A DNA stretch of 64,000 nt from Flavobacteriia bacterium (GTDB lineage: Bacteria > Bacteroidota > Bacteroidia > Flavobacteriales_D > Crocinitomicaceae), in the NCBI GenBank assembly GCA_947450325.1, contig CANFUT010000015.1:1-64000 (forward strand), given 5' to 3'. Below the pieces are notes generated by a model. It was given only the letters and a program-made list of their open reading frames with translations, did no database searches and was not told the DNA's origin. Below, in pieces: positions 46,316-54,424 of the stretch (its first letter is position 1; the number at the start of each line of letters is the position of its first letter). The position numbers and the translations under genes were made by a program.

Positions 46316-48283
46316 TTAATTTCTAGTATATTTTCTCTTACGCAAATAAAGCATCAATCCTGCAAAAACCAGAATAATTCCACTTGGCAAAAGCATGTTG
46401 ATGAATTTGTAAAATCCAGCATCAACTTGCACTTTTTCTTTGTCGATGGCATGAATGTCAATTTGTTTACTTCTCAAATCCAACACTGAATTGTCGCCCA
46501 TCATGTAATCCACCATATTCTGAAAAAACTCTTGATTTCCATAAATCAATGGCGGCACACCTTGCATTTGAGCAACAGTTTCGTCAAATTTCAATTCATT
46601 GAAAGCGTTTGGAATGTAATTGTAAGTTCCAGTCATTTTATCTGGCACAGAATCATATCTATTTTGCAAAAATGTACCATTTCCAACTACCAAAACTTTT
46701 CCTTCCGATGTACTTGATTCTTTGTATTTGGACAATTTATTTTTTGCGTAGGCATCTACTATTCTGTTCTTAAAGTGAGAAGTAAATTTCCCTTCTACTA
46801 AACCAGCCAAGCAAAGTTTGTTGTTTTCATCTTCCGGATCTGGCGCTAACATTGGGTTTTTCCCATAACTTGCAGGAATTGACAAACTAATCATCGGCGC
46901 TAAACCAGTCATGGAAGAATTGGTTGAAGATGTCAAAATCGGAGAAGCTACATTCGTGCTATTTCCAACAAATTGAATTTCAGAAGCATATTTCAACAAT
47001 ACTGGATCGATATTTCTCGCAATTGGATGCTTTGTTTGTGTAGCGCGAATGAAGAAAAACCACGGAATAAATCCTTGTTCAGAAGCGGGTATCGCTTTTG
47101 GTGCGCAACGAACATCAAACACATAATTGTCGTTGACTTTGATTCCGTAATCGTACAACATTTTGTCTAACTCAATATTCGTTCTTGTAGTATGAGCAAC
47201 GCCAGTTCGCAGCAAAGTATCTTCTTCAAACGACAATTTATCTACAAAACACATCAATCTTCCGCCGTTCATTACAAATTGATCGATGATGTATTTGTCT
47301 TTTTCAGAAAAAGCTGAACGTGGTCGAGCGATGACCAAACCTCTTACGCCGTTTAATGCGTCGATTGAATCATTTAATATTAGATCTTCGACCGTGTAAT
47401 AAGGTGAAATCAAAGCTCTTGCACGCTGAGTTTGCGCCAATGTCAATTCTCCATGACCTTGCAAAAATGCAATTCTTGGTTTGTTTGATTGTGTAGCACG
47501 ACGAATTCCGCTGATAATCATGTATTCCAAATTGTTGATGGAATTTTGAATTTGATCGTCGAAAGACTCATTCAAGGTGTAAAATTTTCCTTGTGGTGTT
47601 CCGGGCAAAAATTGAATGTGATTGACAGTACTTCCACCGTAATCGATTTCCGCTCCAGGCCACAAAAGCAATTGATTTTGCGCACCATCTTTCATGTACA
47701 TCAAACCCATTGGAACAATTCCTTTTCCTTTGTTATAGATCGTTTCTTGCATGTACAATCTATCTTCTTCAGAACCAGCTAAAGGATCAACGAAAGTATA
47801 TTCAATTCGCGAACCTGCGTATTCTTTGAATTCTTTCAGTTTATCTTCGATTGCATTTTTGAAACGTTGCACTTCCGCAGGTAAATTCCCAGCCAAATAG
47901 ATTTTGATTGAAACCCTGTCAGCGAAATTCTTGGTATTTGACAAATATTCAATTGTACCGTCTGAAAGTGAATACCTTTTATCTTCAGTCACATCAAATC
48001 GCGCATACATGTATGAACCAATGATGTTAATTAATACAACAGAAGCAATTAGAATCATTAAAAATGTCCAATTGTAAACTCCTTTAAAAACTGATTTATT
48101 TTCAACACCCTTATTTTTTTTACTCAAAAAACTTATCCATAAACTAGCGATAATTGGCTCAATCAATGCAAAAATTGACCAACGAACTTTAGAAAAATTT
48201 AATTTTTCAGCTCTATTTACACAATAAATAATTCCAATTAACCTGAACGCAATTAATAGTATTAAGAGAATAGTAGAATTCAT
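46316..48283 (-). CDS. gldG: Gliding motility ABC transporter protein GldG
   Basis: 655 residues. Core GldG features: a membrane helix (about 72-90) followed by DVTEDKRYSLSDGT, then the GldG/IFT52-like domain (IAFLQGHGELTLAQTQ, GLVIARPRSAFSEKDKYIIDQFVMNGGRLMCFVDK) and a C-terminal membrane helix (about 628-648, FINMLLPSGIILVFAGLMLYL) with a basic tail. Compared with GldG of about 560 residues, this protein has ~65 extra N-terminal residues with two more membrane helices. GldG works with GldF and the ATPase GldA, which is not in this window, in gliding motility. It starts 7 bp after the gldF stop. Confidence 0.88.
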   Translation of the reverse strand: MNSTILLILLIAFRLIGIIYCVNRAEKLNFSKVRWSIFALIEPIIASLWISFLSKKNKGVENKSVFKGVYNWTFLMILIASVVLINIIGSYMYARFDVTEDKRYSLSDGTIEYLSNTKNFADRVSIKIYLAGNLPAEVQRFKNAIEDKLKEFKEYAGSRIEYTFVDPLAGSEEDRLYMQETIYNKGKGIVPMGLMYMKDGAQNQLLLWPGAEIDYGGSTVNHIQFLPGTPQGKFYTLNESFDDQIQNSINNLEYMIISGIRRATQSNKPRIAFLQGHGELTLAQTQRARALISPYYTVEDLILNDSIDALNGVRGLVIARPRSAFSEKDKYIIDQFVMNGGRLMCFVDKLSFEEDTLLRTGVAHTTRTNIELDKMLYDYGIKVNDNYVFDVRCAPKAIPASEQGFIPWFFFIRATQTKHPIARNIDPVLLKYASEIQFVGNSTNVASPILTSSTNSSMTGLAPMISLSIPASYGKNPMLAPDPEDENNKLCLAGLVEGKFTSHFKNRIVDAYAKNKLSKYKESSTSEGKVLVVGNGTFLQNRYDSVPDKMTGTYNYIPNAFNELKFDETVAQMQGVPPLIYGNQEFFQNMVDYMMGDNSVLDLRSKQIDIHAIDKEKVQVDAGFYKFINMLLPSGIILVFAGLMLYLRKRKYTRN

Positions 48284-48290
48284 AATCTTA

Positions 48291-49022
48291 TTATTTCTTT
48301 AATGATTTAATAACTGTAAGTGCAGATGCCATGAAAATGGTTATTACTCCCAAAAAGTAAACGATATCACTCGTGTCGATTACGCCGCGTTTGATAGAGT
48401 CATAGTGAACACTGATTCCACAATATTTGATGATAGAATCAAAACCGCCCATCAAACTGAAAGAACCGAGTAAAGTCAGTCCATCATAAAAAATCCAGCA
48501 CAAAAACATCGCTAAAATGAAAGCAACAATTTGACTCGAAGTAATTGAAGAAGCGAAAATTCCGATGGCAACAAACGTTGAACCCAACAAAATCAATCCA
48601 ATGTATGAAGTGAATGTCGCTCCATCATCGATAATTCCCACTGGATTTCCTAAATAATGCATAGAAATGTAGAAAATCAATGTTGGAATCAAGGTTATGA
48701 CAACCAAGGTTACGCCAGCAAAATATTTTGCCAATAAGATTCTCAAATCAGAAATTGGTCTGGTGAACAACAATTCAATCGTTCCAGTTCTTCTTTCCTC
48801 TGCAATTGAACGCATGGTTATCGCAGGAATGAGGATTAAGAAAATCAACGGGGACAAATTGAAAAATGGAATCAAATCAGATTCTGAACCTTCTAACAAA
48901 TTGGTATTGTATGAGATAACCCAATGAAACAGTCCTGATGTAATCAAGAAAATCAAAATAAAAATGTATCCAATGATTGAACTCAGGAAACTCCGAATTT
49001 CTTTAAAATATAAAGCTTTCAT
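48291..49022 (-). CDS. gldF: Gliding motility ABC transporter permease GldF
   Basis: 243 residues with six membrane helices (first at about 13-33, IIGYIFILIFLITSGLFHWV). The family signature LIPAITMRSIAEERRTGTIELLFTRPISD (about 60-88) marks an ABC-2-type permease. It is the membrane partner of GldG and begins the gldF-gldG-DUF4340(-dnaN) run. A near-consensus promoter lies 20 bp upstream. The ATPase gene gldA is not next to it, as is also the case in several flavobacteria. Confidence 0.9.
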   Translation of the reverse strand: MKALYFKEIRSFLSSIIGYIFILIFLITSGLFHWVISYNTNLLEGSESDLIPFFNLSPLIFLILIPAITMRSIAEERRTGTIELLFTRPISDLRILLAKYFAGVTLVVITLIPTLIFYISMHYLGNPVGIIDDGATFTSYIGLILLGSTFVAIGIFASSITSSQIVAFILAMFLCWIFYDGLTLLGSFSLMGGFDSIIKYCGISVHYDSIKRGVIDTSDIVYFLGVITIFMASALTVIKSLKK

Positions 49023-49042
49023 CTAAAATTTTAAATAACGCC

Positions 49043-49073
49043 CAAAATTAGGATTAATGTTGGAATTATTCAA
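49043..49073 (-). promoter_or_regulatory. gldF promoter
   Basis: Minus strand: TTG (49073-49071), 20-nt spacer, TAATTTTG (49050-49043), 20 bp before the start codon. Confidence 0.6.
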
Positions 49074-49176
49074 CACTATCTTTTGAATAGTATCAAGGGT
49101 CTATTGTTTGGAACTTTTTTTTGCGGTAATTAGGAATTAGGGAATAGGATTTAGGCATTGGGGAAGAAAACTTCAA

Positions 49177-49362
49177 GGCAAACGCATTTAACTTAAAAAA
49201 ATAAAATAGCTCCGTAGGAGCGACATGTTTGTAACGACGGTTTCGATATATATCGGAATCGTCGAACAAACAAATGCATGAATTCCCTTTTTGGCATGCA
49301 TTTTTGAAAAAATCATGACAAAAAACCTTTGTTCGAAATATCAGCTTTTAAATGCGTTTGCC
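49177..49362 (+). repeat. 186-bp element with 15-bp terminal inverted repeats, copy A
   Basis: Flanked by a perfect 15-bp inverted repeat (GGCAAACGCATTTAA at 49177-49191 and its complement at 49348-49362). Inside are a TAGCTCCGTAGGAGC hairpin (49207), a GACGG...CGTC hairpin around CGATATATATCG (49236-49263) and a GCATG...CATGC block. 49207-49362 is ~90 percent identical to the reverse complement of 59626-59782. It sits between the gldF and rlmH genes and holds no gene. It resembles a MITE or a structured RNA element. Confidence 0.8.
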
Positions 49363-49435
49363 CTTAATAATCCATTGACTTGCTTTCTTCTCGGTTTGCA
49401 AAAAAAAATGTAATCTTGTAATCTCAATTTTAAGC

Positions 49436-49909
49436 ATGAAAATCAAAGTAATTTGTATTGGTAAAACCGGAAAAGGATTCTTGGAAGAAGGAGAAACGAC
49501 TTATTTGAATCGATTGAAACATTATGTTCCCGTTGAGCGCATAGAAATTCCTGATTTAAAAAATGCCAAAAGTTTGACTGTCGACCAAATTAAAAAACAC
49601 GAAGGCGATTTGATTCTTTCGAAAGTGAACAGTGGTGAACAACTGTATTTATTGGACGAACACGGAAAAACGTTTACTTCGGAGAAATTCGCTGATTTCT
49701 TGCAACAACGTTTCAACCAAGGTGGACATGCTTTGACTTTGGTAATTGGCGGACCTTATGGTTTTTCGGAGGAAGTTTACAAAGCTGCCAGTGGCAAAAT
49801 ATCACTTTCAGAATTGACATTTTCACATCAAATGGTGCGCATGATTTTGTTTGAGCAATTGTATCGTGGCATGACCATTTTGAGAGGAGAACCTTATCAT
49901 CATAGTTGA
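49436..49909 (+). CDS. rlmH: 23S rRNA (pseudouridine1915-N3)-methyltransferase RlmH
   Basis: 157 residues, standard length. SPOUT-fold enzyme that methylates pseudouridine 1915 of 23S rRNA in the assembled ribosome. The knot motifs are clear: LYLLDEHGKTFTSEKFADFL (about 63-82), LVIGGPYGFSEEVY (about 102-115) and SELTFSHQMVRMILFEQLYRGMTILRGEPYHHS at the C-terminus, which ends in the conserved YHH. It is a single plus-strand gene in a mainly minus-strand stretch. Confidence 0.95.
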   Translation: MKIKVICIGKTGKGFLEEGETTYLNRLKHYVPVERIEIPDLKNAKSLTVDQIKKHEGDLILSKVNSGEQLYLLDEHGKTFTSEKFADFLQQRFNQGGHALTLVIGGPYGFSEEVYKAASGKISLSELTFSHQMVRMILFEQLYRGMTILRGEPYHHS

Positions 49910-49954
49910 AAAACCCAAACATCGAAAAAACTCCGACATGTGAATTTTCAATAA

Positions 49955-50716
49955 TTATTGTGCACAAAATCCACCATCGATGATTTGCGTCGTACCTGTG
50001 ATAAATTGACTTTCATCGCTGGCTAAAAACAACACCAATTTTGCTATTTCTTCTGGCTCGGCATATCTTCCTAATGGAATCATCGCTTCGAATTGTTTTT
50101 GCACATCTTTCGCATGTCCTGCCGAAGCGCCTTCTTCGATTGAACGCATCATTCTGTTATTGACTGGGGAAGGATGCACAGAATTGACCCTGATTTTTCT
50201 CGCTGCGACTTCAAGTGCTGTCGTTCTCATGATTCCAACAACTGCGTGCTTGCTTGTCACGTAAGCATCCAAATGCGCAGAACCAACAATTCCAGCAACT
50301 GAAGAAGTCATGATGATACTTCCACCGTCATTCATTTGTGGAATTACATATTTGTTTCCTTGCCAAACGCCTTTTACATTGACAGCAATTACTTGGTCAA
50401 AAATCTCTTCTGGATAATCGACAATGGGACAAACAACGCCTTCGATGCCCGCATTATTGAAAAAAACATCAATTTTGCCGAAAATTTTCACCGTTTCGTT
50501 GACGTAGTTTTCAACGTCTTTGGACTTTGAAACATCAGCCACACAAAAGTGGACATCTTCACTGCCCAATTCAGTTATCGTTTTTTCTAAATCTGTTTTG
50601 TTTTTGTCAACCAACATCACTTTGGCGCCTTCTGACAAGAAAATTTTGGCGGTCACTTTTCCGATACTTCCAGCACCACCTGTAATGATGGCTACTTTGT
50701 CTTGCAATCTTTTCAT
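49955..50716 (-). CDS. SDR family oxidoreductase
   Basis: 253 residues, classical SDR: NAD-binding TGGAGSIGKVTA (about 13-24), Asp37 after the second strand (VDKN, NAD preference), NNAG (about 88-91), SSVAG with the active-site Ser, and YVTSK. The C-terminus GTTQIIDGGFCAQ is typical of glucose 1-dehydrogenase-like SDRs. Substrate unknown. The cupin lipoprotein gene stops 20 bp before its start, so the two are likely one transcript. Confidence 0.85.
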   Translation of the reverse strand: MKRLQDKVAIITGGAGSIGKVTAKIFLSEGAKVMLVDKNKTDLEKTITELGSEDVHFCVADVSKSKDVENYVNETVKIFGKIDVFFNNAGIEGVVCPIVDYPEEIFDQVIAVNVKGVWQGNKYVIPQMNDGGSIIMTSSVAGIVGSAHLDAYVTSKHAVVGIMRTTALEVAARKIRVNSVHPSPVNNRMMRSIEEGASAGHAKDVQKQFEAMIPLGRYAEPEEIAKLVLFLASDESQFITGTTQIIDGGFCAQ

Positions 50717-50736
50717 ACTAGTTAATTTTAAAATTT

Positions 50737-51243
50737 TTAGCGTTTTTCAGTCGTTTTACCATCAAATTTCTCAGCGATTTCATCCGCTTCTTTTTTGGTT
50801 TTTCGAATGATTTTGTCCTCGTGATTGGGCGGAGAATAAATGGTATATAATTTCAAATCCCATTTATCATCTGTATTAATGATATTGTGCTTTGCACCAG
50901 CCGGAACAATAATCGCATCTCCAATTATTATTTGGCGAACATGATCATTGATAATGCACTGCCCCATTCCATTTTCCACTCTAAAAAATTGTTCAACTGA
51001 GGTGTGTGTTTCCTCCCCTATTTCTTCTCCAGGTTTTAAGGACATGACCACCAATTGCATATTTTTTCCAGTGTATAAAACTTGTCTGAAATTTTTGTTT
51101 TGAAGTGTGATAACTTCAATGTTTCCTTCGTAACCTTTCATATTTTTTGATTTAAAATTTTCTTTTTCGTGAATCGATGATTTCTGTTCGCAAGCTGATA
51201 TCAGGACACTAAGCGCTGGAACAATCCAAATTTTACAATTCAT
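50737..51243 (-). CDS. Cupin-domain protein with lipoprotein signal
   Basis: 168 residues. The C-terminal ~135 residues form one cupin: LKPGEEIGEETHTSVEQFFRVENG (metal motif 1, with GEEIGEETH and Glu) and GDAIIVPAGAKHNIIN (motif 2). Residues 1-34 form a lipoprotein signal with lipobox LISAC (Cys18). Most relatives of this cupin start directly at the MKGYEGNIEVITL segment (residue 35 here) and are cytoplasmic, so here the cupin appears to carry an added export signal. The start at residue 35 remains a possible alternative. Confidence 0.75.
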   Translation of the reverse strand: MNCKIWIVPALSVLISACEQKSSIHEKENFKSKNMKGYEGNIEVITLQNKNFRQVLYTGKNMQLVVMSLKPGEEIGEETHTSVEQFFRVENGMGQCIINDHVRQIIIGDAIIVPAGAKHNIINTDDKWDLKLYTIYSPPNHEDKIIRKTKKEADEIAEKFDGKTTEKR

Positions 51244-51579
51244 AGTGTTTGTTTTGATTACAAATTTCTATGATTTGACTAGATAAAATCTTACGAAATT
51301 CTTGTTCAATGTTGTGAAATTTTGAGCAAGTAGTTCTATTGCCACCAAATAGTTATAAAAACTAAACTTTCATTCAAAATATCATTCCCAACAAAGCTGC
51401 CAAACTGAGTTATACCGAAATCGCTAAAAAGTCAATTGAAAAATGAAATAAAAAATTGATTGAAGTAAAGTGTTTTTTCTCTTGCCAGGGATTATCTGCG
51501 ATGCGGCTTCGCGTTGCAGGGAAGTCGCTGATTATTTTTTTTGCCACGGATGACACGGATATCACGGATTTTTTGCTAC

Positions 51580-51790
51580 GGATGGCACGGATTTTTTTTA
51601 GAATCTAACCCAGTTCCATCCCTTTTGGGGATGAAATGTGGGTAAAAAAGAACACCACAATCGAGAACTCGTCGCGGTAGGGACGAAATAAAACATTTGC
51701 TTTTACGGAAATCTCAATCATCGAGAGAAAGCCCAACTAAAACTTAGGGAAAATTGTTAAATGCCCATCATTCTCAAAAGGGTTAACGTT
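51580..51790 (+). repeat. Intergenic repeat Y, copy 1 (211 bp)
   Basis: Direct repeat of 52622-52832, same length, roughly 85 percent identical. It contains the hairpin CATCCCTTTTGGGGATG, GTGGGTAAAAAAGAACACCAC and GTAGGGACGAAATAAAAC, and ends in TTAACGTT. Confidence 0.85.
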
Positions 51791-51911
51791 CCGCGGCTTT
51801 GCGCCGTGGCGGCAAGTTAAGAATAAATGTAATAAGAAATTCTGATGTTCGGAGTATTTTCCAAGAAAGACAAACCAGCTATTGCGCGAAACCGCTCTTG
51901 TAGGCAGTTAT
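51783..51911 (-). repeat. Imperfect inverted-repeat element with TAAC...GTTA ends (1)
   Basis: The left side reads TTAACGTTCCGCGGCTTTGCG, the right side GCGCGAAACCGC...GCAGTTA. It sits directly after the stop codon of the SUKH gene (in the direction of that gene). Similar elements lie at 54425-54557 and, in part, at 52823-52840. Confidence 0.5.
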
Positions 51912-51915
51912 CGTA

Positions 51916-52383
51916 CTATCTTCTTTCACGTTCCTCTTTTTTAAGTGCAATTAAATGCGCTATAAATTCAGATAAACTGTTTCCAATTTGTTTTATTCTT
52001 AATTGTTGATATTCACTTATGGCTTCATAAACTTTGGGATTATTTCCTTCGTCTAAATACACAAAAAAGAATTGATCACCTCCATTATAAATGTCAATTA
52101 CGTAAAATGGTCTTTCAATTTTCAAATTACTGTCTTCCAAAACTTCTTTGACAATATTCTGCAATTCCTGTTGAGTTTCACAAAGGCCATAATCCAAACC
52201 ATCACAATATCCTCCGGCTAAAAACAACAATTCTTTCAAAGCTTTAGGAAATATTGCAACATTGTTAAACTGTTTTTCTAAAGTTTTAATTTCTTCGATT
52301 GGCAAAGGTTTGTTTTTGACAGTCTGACCAGAAAAATTTATATAAGAATGATTTATAAGTTCTGTTAAATATTCAATTTCCAT
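51916..52383 (-). CDS. SMI1/KNR4 (SUKH) family protein
   Basis: 155 residues. SUKH fold signature: PIEEIKTLEKQFNNVAIFPKALKELLFLAGGYCDG (about 27-63), then a hydrophobic core FYVIDIYNGGDQFFFVYLD (about 93-112) and a terminal helix. SUKH proteins are frequently immunity proteins against nuclease toxins in contact-dependent or polymorphic toxin systems, but others have unrelated roles. No toxin gene is adjacent. It is a single gene between repeats in the accessory island. Confidence 0.8.
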   Translation of the reverse strand: MEIEYLTELINHSYINFSGQTVKNKPLPIEEIKTLEKQFNNVAIFPKALKELLFLAGGYCDGLDYGLCETQQELQNIVKEVLEDSNLKIERPFYVIDIYNGGDQFFFVYLDEGNNPKVYEAISEYQQLRIKQIGNSLSEFIAHLIALKKEERERR

Positions 52384-52423
52384 CGATAAAAGAGTTTTGA
52401 GATAATTGCCTACAATTTATTTA

Positions 52424-52564
52424 TACACGATAAAAATAACCCTTTTATTTCGCATGTGCAACCAAAGTCGAATCGCTTGGCGAAACTGGTGTTTCGGGTT
52501 ATTCATTTTAAAAATCGGCGAATCGACTCTTCATTTGCTGTATACTTTTGGTGCTGACATGTGC
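52424..52564 (+). repeat. Intergenic repeat X, copy 1 (141 bp)
   Basis: Aligns without gaps to 56460-56600, roughly 85-90 percent identical. Core: TTGGCGAAACTGGTGTTTCG followed by GGTTATTCATTTT. Both copies flank accessory genes on the same strand arrangement. Confidence 0.85.
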
Positions 52565-52621
52565 TTATATTTAACTTCGTATCTGCTTTGCAGTGCAAGG
52601 AAATCACGGATTATTTACTCT

Positions 52622-52832
52622 GGATGGCACGGATTTCTTTTAGTATCCAACCCTGCTCCATCCCTTTTGGGGATGAAATGTGGGTAAAAAAGAACACCAC
52701 ACTCGATAACTCGTCGCAGTAGGGACGAAATAAAACTTTTGCTTTTAAGGAAATCTCGATTATCGAGAGAAAACCTAACTAAAACTTAGCGGAAATTTTT
52801 AAATGCCTGTAATTCAAAAAAGGGCTAACGTT
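52622..52832 (+). repeat. Intergenic repeat Y, copy 2 (211 bp)
   Basis: See copy 1 at 51580-51790. This copy ends in CTAACGTT, 17 bp from the stop codon of the caspase gene, as copy 1 ends near the SUKH gene. Confidence 0.85.
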
Positions 52833-52848
52833 TTGCGCGTATGTGATG

Positions 52849-53592
52849 TTAAAGGCTGTTTAATTTTATTGCAAATGGGAAATTCAAGTTTTCTTCACTA
52901 TCATTTATCGTTACAACTTGTGGATTCTGATCAAAATTTGATTTGAATTTCAAATACTGATGAGCTAAATCATTCGCATCATTTATAGATAATACGCTTT
53001 CGCTATTTTGGCTCTCATACCATTCCAAAGATGTTTTTAGCAATGAATAAGTATAGTCGCCTCCTAATTCTGTATCATTACTTATTTCTCCAACAGAGCA
53101 AGCATACGCTATAGAAATACCATCTGTACTTTCAGAAACTATTTGCATGTATTTTTCACTAGAATTTGGTTGATTTAAAGTTGATTTAAAGCATAAATAT
53201 TCAGGGCCTGAGAAACTTGAGTATTCTTCAACTATGGATTTTCGGCAAGTATCAATAATTATTAGGGCTTTAGGTGCTTTTATAATCGAAACTAATTGAG
53301 AAACAGAAAGTGATTCGGAGTCATTTATTGCAATATTCGTTTCTTTTAAACCTTGTTGACCATGGCCGGAAAAATATACAAGTAAGAAATCAGTATATGT
53401 ACTCTGGAATAATTCGATTAAATTTTCAGATGGACATTTAAACAGTCCTGTTATTTCATTATCCTCCCAAGAACCACCAATAGGTGATTTTAAAAAACTT
53501 ACAAAGTGATGTAAATCTGTGTCTACGCCCCTTAAATACTGCTTCGTGTTCTTTGGCCCTGGTGAACCGATCATTATAGCTTTTCTTATCAT
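52849..53592 (-). CDS. Caspase-like (C14) protease
   Basis: 247 residues with no signal or membrane segment. The caspase-hemoglobinase fold is clear: IMIGSPGPKNTKQYLRGVDTDL at the N-terminus, the catalytic His77 in LLVYFSGHGQQG and the nucleophile Cys116 in ALIIIDTCRKS, each after a hydrophobic strand. There is no attached TPR, WD40 or other effector-associated domain, so the enzyme must be controlled in trans. The gene starts 117 bp after the DnaA-like gene, on the same strand, inside the accessory island. This setting is typical of bacterial conflict systems in which a protease is triggered by a sensor, so a role in defence is inferred and unproven. Confidence 0.82.
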   Translation of the reverse strand: MIRKAIMIGSPGPKNTKQYLRGVDTDLHHFVSFLKSPIGGSWEDNEITGLFKCPSENLIELFQSTYTDFLLVYFSGHGQQGLKETNIAINDSESLSVSQLVSIIKAPKALIIIDTCRKSIVEEYSSFSGPEYLCFKSTLNQPNSSEKYMQIVSESTDGISIAYACSVGEISNDTELGGDYTYSLLKTSLEWYESQNSESVLSINDANDLAHQYLKFKSNFDQNPQVVTINDSEENLNFPFAIKLNSL

Positions 53593-53709
53593 ATTTTAAT
53601 TGAATTTAATGTTTTCGAACATGCGCATACCCTTTTCGGGTTGTGCTTGCACGCTGTTTTAGTCCGGTTTATAAAGGTTTCAGAACTTAATTGTTATTTA
53701 TGATTCTAT

Positions 53710-54384
53710 TCAGTAATATTTTTTCACGATTTGAATATCAGGGGTAGTATCCCCTAATGCCCTTTTCGCAAAAATGGATATTATCAACCCTTCAATTTCT
53801 CTTACACTTAAATTATTAAGACCTCCAATGTAATTGATAGATTCTGAACACAAATCCATTTTTTCAGACTTGAGTAATTGTTTAATGATTATTTCCTTTT
53901 CTATCACCGATGGCCTAGTGATTTTTATTTCTTTTTGAACTATTGGAACTTTTGTTCCTTCGTTATACGTGAAAATTATTTTCGTATTTACATTTTTGAG
54001 AACTTCAACAATCTTATTACTGATTTCCTTATTTGAGCTTTCGTAAAAACTATCGATAAGAATCAAGGATTTACTATTTAAGAATTCTTTATTAAAAATT
54101 GTCAACTCATTATTTTCAGAGTTATTGGAAATCAATCTTTCAAAGCTTGAATAAAATACTTCCTTTCCCCTTTCGTTGACTTCAATTTTGTTTAGTATAG
54201 CTAAAGCAAGATGAGTTGCACCATTACCAATTGTACTGGAAATGCCTAGCACATTATACGGAGTCACTGATAGAGCAAATTCAATTGCAGTTGATTTTGC
54301 TGTTGTATTTGTGTCGACAGAGATGAAATTCTCGAAACTTGCGCGTTCTTTTGCAGGATAAGTGCTTGAATATTTGTTTGTCAT
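53710..54384 (-). CDS. Degenerate DnaA/Hda-like AAA+ domain protein
   Basis: 224 residues. The order of motifs follows DnaA domain III: FENFISVDTNTTAKSTAIEFA (17-37), then GISSTIGNGATHLALAI (47-63) at the Walker A position, SKSLILIDSFYES (104-116) at Walker B, and NNLSVREIEGLIIS (190-203), the DnaA SNVRELEGA region. Three catalytic positions are changed: the Walker A Lys is Ala56 (GNGATH for GLGKTH), the second Walker B Asp is Ser112, and the arginine-finger motif is absent. DnaA domains I, II and IV (DNA binding) are also missing. It is probably a nucleotide-free or weakly binding relative. Its partner is likely the caspase encoded next to it. Confidence 0.7.
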   Translation of the reverse strand: MTNKYSSTYPAKERASFENFISVDTNTTAKSTAIEFALSVTPYNVLGISSTIGNGATHLALAILNKIEVNERGKEVFYSSFERLISNNSENNELTIFNKEFLNSKSLILIDSFYESSNKEISNKIVEVLKNVNTKIIFTYNEGTKVPIVQKEIKITRPSVIEKEIIIKQLLKSEKMDLCSESINYIGGLNNLSVREIEGLIISIFAKRALGDTTPDIQIVKKYY

Positions 54385-54424
54385 TTTTTTAAATATTTAT
54401 CTTTAGGTTGTTGGTTTTAAACTT

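Larger units (their letters stand above)
51244..51915. other. 672-bp repeat-rich intergenic region at the island edge
   Basis: No gene seen. Roughly 51390-51440 could encode a short broken peptide (reading PNKAAKLSYTEIAKKS), possibly a pseudogene remnant. From 51541 there are several GCCACGGAT/CACGGAT units, then repeat Y copy 1 (51580-51790) and the inverted-repeat element at 51783-51911. Confidence 0.5.
52384..52848. other. 465-bp intergenic region holding repeats X and Y
   Basis: No gene. It contains repeat X copy 1 (52424-52564), repeat Y copy 2 (52622-52832) and a half-element GGGCTAACGTTTTGCGCG next to the caspase stop codon. A reading frame across repeat X is shared with copy 2, but is explained by the repeat and is not called. 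Confidence 0.6.

Noticed and set aside
51390-51440. Protein-like peptide PNKAAKLSYTEIAKKS
   Set aside because: Too short and unflanked; noted only as a possible remnant inside the intergenic region.
52406-52687. 93-residue reading frame in repeat X copy 1, and its counterpart at 56490-56690
   Set aside because: Both frames come from the same duplicated non-coding repeat; the similar peptides follow from DNA identity, and differences between copies mostly change amino acids. No ribosome-binding context or family match.
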